Shown here one piece after another: positions 43,691 to 52,658 of a stretch of DNA of 64,000 nt. Within the stretch, counting starts at the first letter, position 1. Each line of letters begins with the position of its first letter. The position numbers and the translations under genes were made by a program. Below the pieces are notes generated by a model. It had not been told where the DNA came from. It made no database searches and saw only the letters and a list, made by a program, of their open reading frames with translations. Source of the DNA: Rhizobium aethiopicum (GTDB taxonomy: Bacteria > Pseudomonadota > Alphaproteobacteria > Rhizobiales > Rhizobiaceae); contig NZ_JACIFV010000005.1 in the NCBI RefSeq assembly GCF_014197535.1, forward strand, positions 186,001 through 250,000, written 5' to 3'.

Positions 43691-45387
43691 GCGGCTCCGT
43701 GCTCTCCGTCCGCGATCTCACCGTCAGGGCGCATCTCGATTCCGCCCCGCGAACGCTCATCGATGCGGTCTCGCTCGATCTCCGCAAGGGCGAGATTCTT
43801 GGTCTGGTCGGCGAAAGCGGCTCGGGAAAGAGCCTGTTCTGCCGCTCCCTGGTGCGTCTGCTGCCCTCCTCGCTGCTGAAGATCGAAAGCGGTAGCGTGC
43901 TGCTCGAAGGGCGCGATCTCATGCGGGTCGACGATGCTGAGATGCTGAATGTGCGCGGCGGCGAGATCGGCATGATCTTCCAGAACCCGACAAGCCATCT
44001 CGATCCGGTCATGAGAATCGGTGACCAGATCGCCGAGGGCATCCGCTACCATCAGGGCCTCGGCGCCCGCGAGGCTCGCGCGGCAGCGACGGACATCCTG
44101 GCGCAGGTCGGCTTCCCCGATCCGAAGCGCCAGTACGATAGCTACCCGCATGAATTTTCCGGCGGTATGCGGCAGCGGGCGATGATCGGTGTGGCCCTGT
44201 CCTGCAACCCGAAGATCCTGATCGCCGACGAGCCGACGACGGCACTCGACGTGACCATCCAGGCGCAGATCCTGCGGCTGTTGATCGACATTCGCGACCA
44301 GCGCGGCCTGTCGATCATTCTGATCACCCACGATCTCGGCATCGTCGCCCAGACCTGCGACCGCATCGCCGTACTGCGCGGCGGCAAGCTCATCGAAGAG
44401 GGGCCGAAGCGGGCAATCCTGGCGCGGCCGCAACATCCCTATACGATCAACCTGATCAACAGCCATCCTTCCCTGCCGGGCGGGATAGCCGCACCGACGC
44501 TCGAGCTTGCCGAGGTCAGGCGGCCGGCGAGACCCTTGCTGGAAATCGACGATCTGCACGTGCGCTTCAGAGCCGGCGGCAGCCTGTTCAAGGGCAGTGC
44601 CAAGACGATCAGTGCCGTTGCCGGCGTCAGTCTGCAGATCATGCCGGGCGAGACGGTCGGCATCGTCGGCGAATCCGGCAGCGGCAAGAGCACGCTTGCC
44701 CGCGCAATACTCGGCCTCACACCACTTTCCTCGGGTCACGTGACCTTCGACGGCGTCGATCTTACGCTGCAGAAAAGCGCGGGCTTGGCAAAGCTCAGGC
44801 GCGAAACGGCGATGGTGTTCCAGGACCCCTATAATGCGCTCAATCCACGGCTGACGATCGGGCAGATGCTGGCCGAGGTGCTGAAGGTGCAGGGCAAGGT
44901 GGCGAAGGCCGATATTCCGGCGCGGATCGACGCGCTGCTCGATCTCGTCGGTCTCGAACGCGAATTCGCCCGCCGCAAACCGCGCAGCATGAGCGGCGGT
45001 CAGTGCCAGCGCGCCGGCATCGCCCGAGCCCTTGCCGTCGAGCCGAAGCTGATTATCGCCGACGAATGCGTGGCAGCCCTCGACGTCACCATCCAGGCGC
45101 AGATCATCGAGCTCTTCCGCGAGCTCACGGCGAAGATGAATCTCACGCTGGTCTTCATCGCCCATGATCTGGCGATCGTGCGCAATCTCTGCCAACGCGT
45201 CGTCGTGATGTATCGCGGCGAGATCGTCGAGGAGGGCCGCTCCGACGAGGTCTTCGCGCGGCCGAAGCATGCCTACACCGCGGCGCTGATCGCTGCCATT
45301 CCCGACATCGATCCCGACAAGCCGCTGCTGCAAGGCACCGGCCGCAGGGAAGAGCCGCAATCCATATCCGTCAAACGCATGCCATAA
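43687..45387 (+). CDS. Fused peptide ABC transporter ATPase (DppD-DppF type), 566 aa
   Basis: Two ATPase domains in one chain. First (about 1-270): Walker A GESGSGKSLF, signature FSGGMRQRAMIGV, Walker B LIADEPTTALDVT. Second (about 285-560): Walker A GESGSGKSTLA, signature MSGGQCQRAGIARALA, Walker B IIADECVAALDVT, where the usual Pro is Cys. The oligopeptide linker motif HPYTINLINSHPSLPGG follows the first domain. The fusion is common in Rhizobiales. No separate second ATPase is needed. Confidence 0.92.
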   Translation: MSGSVLSVRDLTVRAHLDSAPRTLIDAVSLDLRKGEILGLVGESGSGKSLFCRSLVRLLPSSLLKIESGSVLLEGRDLMRVDDAEMLNVRGGEIGMIFQNPTSHLDPVMRIGDQIAEGIRYHQGLGAREARAAATDILAQVGFPDPKRQYDSYPHEFSGGMRQRAMIGVALSCNPKILIADEPTTALDVTIQAQILRLLIDIRDQRGLSIILITHDLGIVAQTCDRIAVLRGGKLIEEGPKRAILARPQHPYTINLINSHPSLPGGIAAPTLELAEVRRPARPLLEIDDLHVRFRAGGSLFKGSAKTISAVAGVSLQIMPGETVGIVGESGSGKSTLARAILGLTPLSSGHVTFDGVDLTLQKSAGLAKLRRETAMVFQDPYNALNPRLTIGQMLAEVLKVQGKVAKADIPARIDALLDLVGLEREFARRKPRSMSGGQCQRAGIARALAVEPKLIIADECVAALDVTIQAQIIELFRELTAKMNLTLVFIAHDLAIVRNLCQRVVVMYRGEIVEEGRSDEVFARPKHAYTAALIAAIPDIDPDKPLLQGTGRREEPQSISVKRMP

Positions 45388-45406
45388 CAAAGAAGGGAAC
45401 GAACTG

Positions 45407-46921
45407 ATGACAAACAGGTGGAAATCAATCGGGCTCGCCGCCATGCTCACTGGCCTGACGCTGAGTGCAAGCTATGCCGAGGCCGCCGGTGTGCTCACCA
45501 TCGGCCGCCGCGAGGATTCGACGACATTCGATCCGATCAAGACCGCGCAGAACATCGACAATTGGGTGTTCTCGAATGTCTACGATGTGCTGATCCGCGT
45601 CGACAAGACAGGCACGAAGCTGGAGCCGGGGCTGGCCGAAAGCTGGACCGCCTCGGACGACGGGCTGACCTATACGCTCAAGATCCGCGACACGAAATTC
45701 TCCGACGGTTCGCCGCTGACGGCGGAAGACGCGGCCTACAGCCTGCTGCGCATCCGCGACGACCCTGCCTCGCTCTGGAGCGATTCCTACAAGGTGATCG
45801 ACACGGCGGTCGCAACCGACGCGCATACGCTGACGATCAAGCTCAAGAACCCGTCCGCGCCTTTCCTCTCGACGCTGGCACTGCCCAATGCCTCGGTTAT
45901 TTCCAAGAAGGGCATGGAATCGCTGGGACCCGATGCTTATGGCGAGAAGCCGATCGCATCCGGTGCGTTCGTGGTCGACGAATGGCGGCGCGGCGACCGC
46001 GTCATCCTCAAGAAAAACCCGAATTTCTGGGAAGCCGACCGCGTCAAGCTCGACGGCGTCGAGTGGATTTCGGTGCCCGATGACAACACCCGCATGCTGA
46101 ACGTTCAGGCCGGCGAGCTCGATGCTGCGATTTTCGTGCCCTTCTCCCGCGTCGAGGAGCTGAAGAAGGATCCGAATCTGAATGTCGCCGTCGACGCATC
46201 CACACGCGAGGACCATCTGCTGATAAACCACGCGCATGGAGCGCTCGGCAAGAAGGAAGTCCGCCAGGCCTTGGACCTTGCGATTGACAAGAAGGCGATC
46301 GTCGACACCGTCACCTTCGGCCAGGGCGCCGTCGCCAATTCCTACATTCCGAAGGGTGCGCTTTATTACTACGCCGACAACCTGCAGCGGCCCTATGATC
46401 CCGCAAAGGCGAAGGAGCTGCTGGCAGCTGCCGGCGCCTCCGACCTGACGCTGAATTACGTGGTGCGGGCCGGCGACGAAGTCGACGAGCAGACGGCCGT
46501 CTTGGTCCAGCAGCAGCTGCAGAAGGCCGGCATCACCGCCAATCTGCAGAAGGTCGACCCGAGCCAGGAATGGGATATGCTCGTTGCCGGCGACTATGAC
46601 ATCTCCGTCAACTACTGGACCAATGATATTCTCGACCCGGACCAGAAGACCACCTTTGTCCTCGGCCACGATTCCAACAACAACTATTTGACCAACTATA
46701 AGAACGAGGCAGTGAAGGATCTGGTCGCCAAGGCGCGTCTCGAGCTCGATCCGAAGAAGCGCGAAGAGATGTATGTAAATCTGCAGAAGATGGCCAAGGA
46801 CGACGTCAACTGGATTGACCTCTATTATAGCCCTTACATCAACGTCTCGCGCAAGAATATCGAGAACTTCCACCAGAACCCGCTCGGCCGCTTCTTTCTG
46901 GAAGATACGGTCAAGAACTGA
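45407..46921 (+). CDS. Peptide-type ABC substrate-binding protein (family 5), 504 aa
   Basis: Periplasmic binding protein with a signal peptide (about 1-26, ending near SYAEA). Family-5 features: DSTTFDPIKTAQNIDNWVFS, LEPGLAESWTASDDGLTYTL, KIRDTKFSDGSPLTAEDAAY, and a late LVQQQLQKAGITANLQKVDP. Last gene of the importer. Its ligand would decide the function of the LuxR-pip locus; by analogy with PipR-linked systems it may bind a plant-derived compound, which is inference. Confidence 0.92.
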   Translation: MTNRWKSIGLAAMLTGLTLSASYAEAAGVLTIGRREDSTTFDPIKTAQNIDNWVFSNVYDVLIRVDKTGTKLEPGLAESWTASDDGLTYTLKIRDTKFSDGSPLTAEDAAYSLLRIRDDPASLWSDSYKVIDTAVATDAHTLTIKLKNPSAPFLSTLALPNASVISKKGMESLGPDAYGEKPIASGAFVVDEWRRGDRVILKKNPNFWEADRVKLDGVEWISVPDDNTRMLNVQAGELDAAIFVPFSRVEELKKDPNLNVAVDASTREDHLLINHAHGALGKKEVRQALDLAIDKKAIVDTVTFGQGAVANSYIPKGALYYYADNLQRPYDPAKAKELLAAAGASDLTLNYVVRAGDEVDEQTAVLVQQQLQKAGITANLQKVDPSQEWDMLVAGDYDISVNYWTNDILDPDQKTTFVLGHDSNNNYLTNYKNEAVKDLVAKARLELDPKKREEMYVNLQKMAKDDVNWIDLYYSPYINVSRKNIENFHQNPLGRFFLEDTVKN

Positions 46922-46939
46922 GTTCGTGCAGCATGCAAA

Positions 46940-46968
46940 GGCTCCGCCGCCTTTACGGCCGCGGAGCC
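46940..46968 (+). terminator. Hairpin downstream of the peptide transporter operon
   Basis: GGCTCCGC-C-GCC pairs with GGC-C-GCGGAGCC around a TTTAC loop, 11 pairs with one C-C mismatch, starting about 20 bases past the stop. There is no T-run, so it is either a weak terminator or an mRNA-stabilising end between two convergent genes. Confidence 0.5.
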
Positions 46969-46998
46969 ATTGCCGTGACAAGTGAATGATCGGCTTGC

Positions 46999-47874
46999 TT
47001 ACTCGGCAGCCGCGAGCTTGTCCTGCGTTCTGGTTTCGAAGTCGCTGGCGTCGTGGCGCTCGTGCAACTGGCTCGACGGGTCGCCGGAGAGGCGGTTGAC
47101 CATGCGGCCGCGCTGCACGGCGGGCCGGCTGTGGATAGTGTCGGCCCAGCGCAGGACGTTCTTATAATCCTCGACCTGCAGGAATTCGGCCGCCCCGTAG
47201 CTCCAGCCCTTCACCAGGCCGCCGTACCACGGCCAGATGGCAATATCGGCGATCGTATAATGGCTGCCTGCCACATATTCGCTTTCGGCAAGACGGCGAT
47301 CAAGCACGTCGAGCTGACGCTTCACTTCCATGGCGAAGCGGTCGATCGCATATTCGATCTTGACGGGCGCATAGGCGTAGAAATGGCCGAAGCCGCCGCC
47401 GAGATAGGGCGCGCTTCCCATCTGCCAGAACAGCCATGACAGGCATTCGGCGCGCTCACCCGGCTCGGTCGGCAGGAAAGCCCCGAATTTCTCGGCGAGA
47501 TAGGTGAGGATGGCGCCGGATTCGAAGACGCGGATCGGCTTCGGACCACTGCGGTCCATCAACGCCGGAATCTTGGAGTTGGGATTGACGGCGACAAAGC
47601 CGCTGCCGAACTGGTCTCCCTCGCCGATCTTGATCAGCCAGGCGTCATACTCCGCGCCGCTATGGCCGAGCGCCAACAGCTCCTCGAGCATGATCGTGAC
47701 CTTCTGGCCGTTCGGCGTGCCGAGCGAATAGAGCTGCAGCGGGTGGCGGCCGATCGGAAGCTCCTTCTCATGTGTCGGTCCCGCTATTGGGCGATTGATA
47801 TTGGCGAATTGGCCGCCATTCGCCTTGTTCCAGGTCCAGACTTTCGGGGGGATATAGTCGGAGGTACCGCTCAT
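46999..47874 (-). CDS. yghU: Glutathione S-transferase-like disulfide oxidoreductase (YghU type), 291 aa
   Basis: Nu-class glutathione transferase. YSLGTPNGQKVTIMLEELLA is the thioredoxin-fold start with Thr-Pro-Asn at the glutathione site; NPNSKIPALMD carries the cis-Pro; FESGAILTYLAEKFG binds the glutathione gamma-glutamyl part; the helical domain has WLFWQMGSAPYLGGGFGHFY. Long N-terminal arm (YIPPKVWTWNKANGGQFANI) as in YghU. Acts on organic hydroperoxides and disulfides. No operon partner. Confidence 0.9.
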   Translation of the reverse strand: MSGTSDYIPPKVWTWNKANGGQFANINRPIAGPTHEKELPIGRHPLQLYSLGTPNGQKVTIMLEELLALGHSGAEYDAWLIKIGEGDQFGSGFVAVNPNSKIPALMDRSGPKPIRVFESGAILTYLAEKFGAFLPTEPGERAECLSWLFWQMGSAPYLGGGFGHFYAYAPVKIEYAIDRFAMEVKRQLDVLDRRLAESEYVAGSHYTIADIAIWPWYGGLVKGWSYGAAEFLQVEDYKNVLRWADTIHSRPAVQRGRMVNRLSGDPSSQLHERHDASDFETRTQDKLAAAE

Positions 47875-48026
47875 CTTTCAAACTCCTGGCATTGATCGGA
47901 CAGAGCGCGACGCCTGTTGGGTCGCCGCATTTTTCCTGACATAGCAGAGGTGATGAGGGTTTGTCACAGCTATCGGAATGGTTTCACGCAAACGTCAGAG
48001 CTTGGCAAAGTTGCGGAAAACGCGGT

Positions 48027-48407
48027 TCAGGCCGCCCCCTCGCCTTCATGATTGACCGCCGTCCTGGTGCCGGAGGAGAACATAATCAGGGCGAAGAGCG
48101 GTTCGCTGCCGAGCGCGCGCGCCCAATGGCGGATATTGCGGGGGATACGGATCGCGTCGCCGGCTTCGAGCCGATAGAGGGCGTCACCGAGCTTGTGCTC
48201 GCAACTGCCTGAAACGACGTAAAGGATCTCCTCGCAATCGGGATGCGAGTGCAACTGGTTGCGCTCGCCGGGATTGATGCGGCAGGTGCCGAAGGTCATC
48301 TCGGCGCCGGGCGTGCCGTCGCCGGTGATCTTCCAGTTGAGTTCGCCCCAGGAGGTCGGCATGAATTCGCCGCCGGCTTTCCTGAAAATGATGTCGGTCT
48401 CGTTCAA
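48027..48407 (-). CDS. Cupin-domain protein, 126 aa
   Basis: Small single-domain cupin. Motif 1 HSHPDCEEILYVVSGSCEH and motif 2 AGDAIRIPRNIRHWAR give the metal ligands (His, His, Glu, His). I start at TTG 48407 (MNETDIIFRKAG) since CCGGAGG lies 8 nt upstream; a TTG at 48425 would add six residues. It follows the oxidoreductase gene in the sugar-transport operon and may be an isomerase or a sensor of the carbohydrate product. Confidence 0.82.
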   Translation of the reverse strand: MNETDIIFRKAGGEFMPTSWGELNWKITGDGTPGAEMTFGTCRINPGERNQLHSHPDCEEILYVVSGSCEHKLGDALYRLEAGDAIRIPRNIRHWARALGSEPLFALIMFSSGTRTAVNHEGEGAA

Positions 48408-48421
48408 GACTGTGCCTCCGG

Positions 48422-49513
48422 TCAAAGATTGGAAGTGACGCCGGCATCCGTGCGTCTGTAGAATTCGAAGAGCTTCATGATCTCGCGGGCGATTTCGAGC
48501 GTGCCCCTTGATATCTGCGCGCCGGAGAGGATCGCGTCGGTCAGGTGCAGGATTTCGGGCACATAGCCGAGATAGAAGAGGTTGTTGTTATAGAGCTGGC
48601 CGAGCGAATGTTCGGGCTCATAGAACAGCGCCGCATTCTCGTCCGGCTGGATGAAGCTTGCGGCGCGGCCATAGGACGGCAGGTCCGCCTTGCGGAAATA
48701 AGTCAATCGGCTGCCGTTCTCGACAATGGCGTTGGCGCCTTCGCCGATGATCTCGACCCGCTCGAAGATGCTGCCGCCCGATTGGCCGGCGGCAAAATGC
48801 AGCGTGCCGATTGCGCCGGAGCGGAAGCGCAGACTGGTGACGCTCGCGCCCGTCAGCGGCTCCCATTCATACCCCGCGCGATCGATCTCGCCGCCGAGGA
48901 AATTGAGGATCGCGCCCGGATGGTAGATATGGTCGAGGAAACTCTGCATCTTGACGAGATCGGCGCGGTCTTCCGGTCTCGGCAGGCTCTGGGGATAACG
49001 GACGTTGATCGAGGTCAGCCTGCCGAAACCGGGCGAGCCGATCAGATCCTTGAGCTTCTCGATCGTGGGGAAAAAGGTCTTCTTGAGACCGGTCATCACC
49101 ATGCGGCCGGCCGCCGTACTTGCCGCCTGCAACCTTTCGATATCCTCCATGCTCGCAGCCGTCGGCTTTTCCATCCAGACGTGGGCGCCGGAGGCAAGTG
49201 CGTCGAGCGCCAGATCTGTCGCCTGCACGCGGCCGTCGGGATGATAGGCAGTGACGAGGAAGACCAGGTCCGGCTTTTCCCGCATGAGCATCTCGCGATG
49301 GTCGGTATAGGCTTTGCCGGCGCCGAAGAGCTTGGCGAATTTCTCGGCGCGGCCGATATCGAGATCGCAGATGCCGGCGAGGTCCACGGGCGCATAGCGC
49401 AGCGCCGGATAGACATTGCGGTAGGCATGGCCGCCGGCGCCGATGAAGCAGGCCTTGATGCGGTAATCGAATTCAAAATTGTAGCGGATTTCCCGCTGGA
49501 CATGATGCGACAT
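48422..49513 (-). CDS. Gfo/Idh/MocA-family oxidoreductase, 363 aa
   Basis: NAD(P)-dependent sugar or inositol dehydrogenase. Rossmann start RIKACFIGAGGHAYRNVYPA, the EKP motif in VWMEKPTAASMEDIE, and a C-terminal substrate domain with RSGAIGTLHFAAGQSGGS. The usual length. It lies directly downstream of the two permease genes, so it likely oxidises the imported compound. Start at ATG 49513, 2 bases past the preceding stop; the first 15 residues (MSHHVQREIRYNFEF) are an unusual extension before the Rossmann fold. Confidence 0.88.
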   Translation of the reverse strand: MSHHVQREIRYNFEFDYRIKACFIGAGGHAYRNVYPALRYAPVDLAGICDLDIGRAEKFAKLFGAGKAYTDHREMLMREKPDLVFLVTAYHPDGRVQATDLALDALASGAHVWMEKPTAASMEDIERLQAASTAAGRMVMTGLKKTFFPTIEKLKDLIGSPGFGRLTSINVRYPQSLPRPEDRADLVKMQSFLDHIYHPGAILNFLGGEIDRAGYEWEPLTGASVTSLRFRSGAIGTLHFAAGQSGGSIFERVEIIGEGANAIVENGSRLTYFRKADLPSYGRAASFIQPDENAALFYEPEHSLGQLYNNNLFYLGYVPEILHLTDAILSGAQISRGTLEIAREIMKLFEFYRRTDAGVTSNL

Positions 49514-49515
49514 GG

Positions 49516-50343
49516 TCAGCCCTTGATTGCTCCCTGCGTCAGCCCCTCGGTGAAGCGGCGCTGCATCAGGATGTAGAGTAGAATGATCGGCAGGAACGAA
49601 ATGACGGTGCCCGAGAAGACCAGGCGATAATCGGAGGCATAGGTGCTGGCGAAACGGACCAGCCCGAGCGGCAGCGTCTGTACCTCGGGGCTGATCAGCA
49701 CGATCAGCGGCAGGAAGAAATCGTTCCAGGTGGAAAGCGCGCTGATGATGACGAGCGCTTGCACAGCCGGCGTCGAGATCGGCAGAAAGACCTTGGTGAG
49801 GATCTGGAAATGCGAAGCGCCGTCGATCTTGGCGGCTTCGATCAAATCATCCGGCACGCCGATGAAGAAGCTCCGCATCAGGAAGATGCCGAAGGGAATG
49901 CCGTTGCTGACCTGCACCAGCACGATACCGGCAAGCGTGTTGACGAGGTTCAGCCCGAAGAGCACCTGGTAGAGCGGGATGACGATCGCCTGGACCGGCA
50001 CGGTGAGGCCGAGGATGAAGGCATAGAACAGCCATTCCCGGCCGGGAAAACGGATCTTGGCAAGGGCATAACCAGCCGGCGCGCAGGTGACGAGCGACAG
50101 GGCGACGACGCCGACGAGGTTGATCAGGCTGTTGCCGACGAGATCGCCGAAACCGCCGATCTGCCAGGCGTCGAGATAATTCCGCCACATCAGGTCGGCG
50201 GGCCGGGTGAAGGGATCGGCCCGGCCGATCTCGGCCTCGGTCTTGAAGCTCGAAATCAAGAGCCAGACGAAGGGGGCGAGGATCAGGATCAAGACCGGGG
50301 TCAGCGCCAGCGCCACCGGCCATTCGCGGTTGCGCACACTCAT
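49516..50343 (-). CDS. Sugar ABC transporter permease (MalG type), 275 aa
   Basis: CUT1-family inner-membrane permease. Six hydrophobic segments and the EAA loop DLIEAAKIDGASHFQILTKV followed by FLPISTPAVQALVI. It overlaps its partner by 4 bases. Family members import mono- or oligosaccharides and glycerol derivatives. The operon contains the binding protein and both permeases but no ATPase. Confidence 0.92.
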   Translation of the reverse strand: MSVRNREWPVALALTPVLILILAPFVWLLISSFKTEAEIGRADPFTRPADLMWRNYLDAWQIGGFGDLVGNSLINLVGVVALSLVTCAPAGYALAKIRFPGREWLFYAFILGLTVPVQAIVIPLYQVLFGLNLVNTLAGIVLVQVSNGIPFGIFLMRSFFIGVPDDLIEAAKIDGASHFQILTKVFLPISTPAVQALVIISALSTWNDFFLPLIVLISPEVQTLPLGLVRFASTYASDYRLVFSGTVISFLPIILLYILMQRRFTEGLTQGAIKG

Positions 50344-51302
50344 TGGGAAAGCCTCGCGCGCCAGCGGTTGAAGACGATGGTGATGGCGATCGCAAGCAGG
50401 CTGAGCAGGATGCAGAGCACCGCCGCAAGCCCGTGATCCTGCGACTGGAAGGCAAGCCGGTAGATATAGGTCGTGATCAGCTCGCTCTGATAGAACGGGC
50501 CGCCATTCGTCATGACGAAGACCGTGGCGAAGCCCTTCAGGCCGTTGATCATTGCCAGCGAGATGACGAAGGTCGTCACCTCGCGAAGCCCCGGCAGCGT
50601 GACATAGATCAGCTTCTGGAAGGCGTTGGCGCCGTCCACTTCGGCCGCGTCATAAAGCGAGTGGTCGATATTCTGCAGGCCGGCGATGAAGAGCAGCATG
50701 TAAAGACCAAAACCCTGCCACGAGCTTGCGACATTGACGGAGAACAGCACGAGGGCGGGATCGGAAAGCCAGCCTTGCGTGAAGGCGCCGAGGCCGATCC
50801 TTGTCAAAGCCGTGTTCAGCAGCCCGAAAAACGGGTCGTAGATATTGGCCCAGATGACGCCGACCACGGCGAGCGACACCAGATGGGGCAGGAAAAAAGC
50901 GGTGCGGAAGAAGACCCGCGTGATCCTGAGCCTGCTGACCGCAAGCGCCAGCAGCAGGCCGAGCCCGCCGGCCATCACCACATGATAGGCCAGCCAGAGG
51001 AAGGTATGGCCGAGGCTCTTCCAGACGATCGGATCCTGCGCCGCCTTGGCGTAGTTGTCGACACCGACGAAGCTCGCGGACGTGTTGAAGCCGGCGGAGC
51101 TGTTGAAGCTCAGCCAGAAGGTGGCAGCGATCGGCAGCAGCGTGAAGACAGCATAGAGAGCGAGCGCCGGCGCCATCAGCCAGAATGCGGTGCCGGTATC
51201 GCCATCGGGCCAAGCCGAGCCTGCCGTCCGGCGTATGGACATACGGGCGGGATTGCCGCCCGTATGCCCCGCCATGGCAGGTGCAGTGCTGAGAGGAGCC
51301 AT
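50340..51302 (-). CDS. Sugar ABC transporter permease (MalF type), about 320 aa
   Basis: CUT1 permease partner with first helix FWLMAPALALYAVFTLLPIA and EAA loop DHSLYDAAEVDGANAFQKLI. I take the ATG at 51302 (MAPLSTAPAMAG) because AGGAAGCAAGG precedes it; the open frame extends further upstream through the binding-protein gene. About 30 bases separate it from that gene, so it is the second gene of the operon. Confidence 0.9.
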   Translation of the reverse strand: MAPLSTAPAMAGHTGGNPARMSIRRTAGSAWPDGDTGTAFWLMAPALALYAVFTLLPIAATFWLSFNSSAGFNTSASFVGVDNYAKAAQDPIVWKSLGHTFLWLAYHVVMAGGLGLLLALAVSRLRITRVFFRTAFFLPHLVSLAVVGVIWANIYDPFFGLLNTALTRIGLGAFTQGWLSDPALVLFSVNVASSWQGFGLYMLLFIAGLQNIDHSLYDAAEVDGANAFQKLIYVTLPGLREVTTFVISLAMINGLKGFATVFVMTNGGPFYQSELITTYIYRLAFQSQDHGLAAVLCILLSLLAIAITIVFNRWRARLSQ

Positions 51303-51334
51303 GACCTTGCTTCCTGGCGTTTCTGGAATGACCA

Positions 51335-52588
51335 CTATTTCGCCTCTGTCATCTTCGCTTGGATCTGCTTCATGCCGTCCTCGCCTCCGATCTGGCCGGA
51401 GATGAGACCCTGGATGACCTGGAAGTAGGTGTCGAGCACAGGGCCGGGCAGGTAGACGCTCGGATTGTAGCCGACGCCGCCGGCGGCAGCCGCGAAGATC
51501 TCTTTCAAGACAGGGGTCGGCGGTTCGACGCCGGGGATCTCGCGCGGATAGATCATCGTGCTTGCCGGATCCTGCGCGCGCTTCTTCATCACCGCATCCG
51601 ACAGCATGAAGTCGATCCACTTCATCGCCAGTTCCGGCTGCTTTGAATTAACCGGCACCAGCCAGCTCCAGCCGACGCCGCCGGTCGGTATCGCCGCCCC
51701 CTTGATGTCGGAAGGCATGGGCGCATAACCGGCGTTGGCGAGGTCATAGCCGGCCTTACGGGCATTGGCGGTGAACCAGGGGCCGGCAACGAACATGGCG
51801 GCGCGCTTGTTGAACCAGAGGCGCGAGGCGCCGTCGAGGTCGAGACCCGCCATTTCCTTTTTGATGTAGCCCGCCTCGACCAGCTTCTGCAGCCGGACGG
51901 CGCCGGCGGCGACCGAAGGATCATCGAAGGCGATCTCGCGGCGCAGCGCCTTGCCGATCACGTCCTTGCCGCTCGCCGATTGCAGCAGATTGCCGAAGAG
52001 ATGGCCGGCGCTGCCCGGCGTGCGCGGACCGATGGCGATCGGCTGCAGGCCGCTTTGCTCGATCGACTTCATTAGCGTTTCGAACTCGGCCCAGGTCGCC
52101 GGGATCTTCCAGCCCGCCTGCTCGAAAAGATCCTTGTGGTACCAGATGCCGAGAGCGTCGAGCCCATCGGGAACTTCGTAGATTTCGCCGCCGAACTGGC
52201 CCTTCAGTTCGGTGTACAGCCACGGATAGATTTCGTCCTTCCAGCCGCGCTTTTCATATTGTTCGGTGAGCGGCATGACCTGCTTGGCGTTCTTGACGAC
52301 GCTGATGCGGCCGATGCCCGAATTGGTGAGGATTACATCGGGGCCGGCATCCGACTGGATCGCCGCCTGCACCGCGCCGTTGCTGATCGTGCCGGTCGGC
52401 GGCATGAATTCGACGGTTACACCGGGATTGGCCTTTTCGAAATCGACCTTGATGCCGTTCCACAACTGGGCGACCAGTGGTTCGGTGATCTGTTCCGGAC
52501 CCCACATCTTCAGGGTCTCGGAATGGGCCGGCGAACTTGCGGCGATCATCGCTGCCAGTGCCGTTCCGCGGGCAAGAAATTTCAGCAT
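51335..52588 (-). CDS. Sugar ABC transporter substrate-binding protein, 417 aa
   Basis: Family-1 periplasmic binding protein. Signal peptide about 1-23 (MLKFLARGTALAAMIAA...). Then LKMWGPEQITEPLVAQLWNG, FEKANPGVTVEFMPPTGT and QSDAGPDVILTNSG, as in CUT1 binding proteins. GGAGGGAACA before the ATG. First gene of the operon of importer, oxidoreductase and cupin. The sugar is not predictable from sequence. Confidence 0.9.
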   Translation of the reverse strand: MLKFLARGTALAAMIAASSPAHSETLKMWGPEQITEPLVAQLWNGIKVDFEKANPGVTVEFMPPTGTISNGAVQAAIQSDAGPDVILTNSGIGRISVVKNAKQVMPLTEQYEKRGWKDEIYPWLYTELKGQFGGEIYEVPDGLDALGIWYHKDLFEQAGWKIPATWAEFETLMKSIEQSGLQPIAIGPRTPGSAGHLFGNLLQSASGKDVIGKALRREIAFDDPSVAAGAVRLQKLVEAGYIKKEMAGLDLDGASRLWFNKRAAMFVAGPWFTANARKAGYDLANAGYAPMPSDIKGAAIPTGGVGWSWLVPVNSKQPELAMKWIDFMLSDAVMKKRAQDPASTMIYPREIPGVEPPTPVLKEIFAAAAGGVGYNPSVYLPGPVLDTYFQVIQGLISGQIGGEDGMKQIQAKMTEAK

Positions 52589-52658
52589 TGTTCCCTCCTC
52601 CGGGCCGCTCCTCGGCCACGTTTTTCGCTTGTTGAGAGGAGACCTCCCTCTCCTTCAT

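Noticed and set aside
43507..45450. 647-codon minus-strand frame opposite the peptide ABC ATPase
   Set aside because: It is the mirror of the well-supported DppDF-type gene; its composition (many Arg, Asp, Gln, His) and lack of domains show it is a shadow of high-GC coding DNA.
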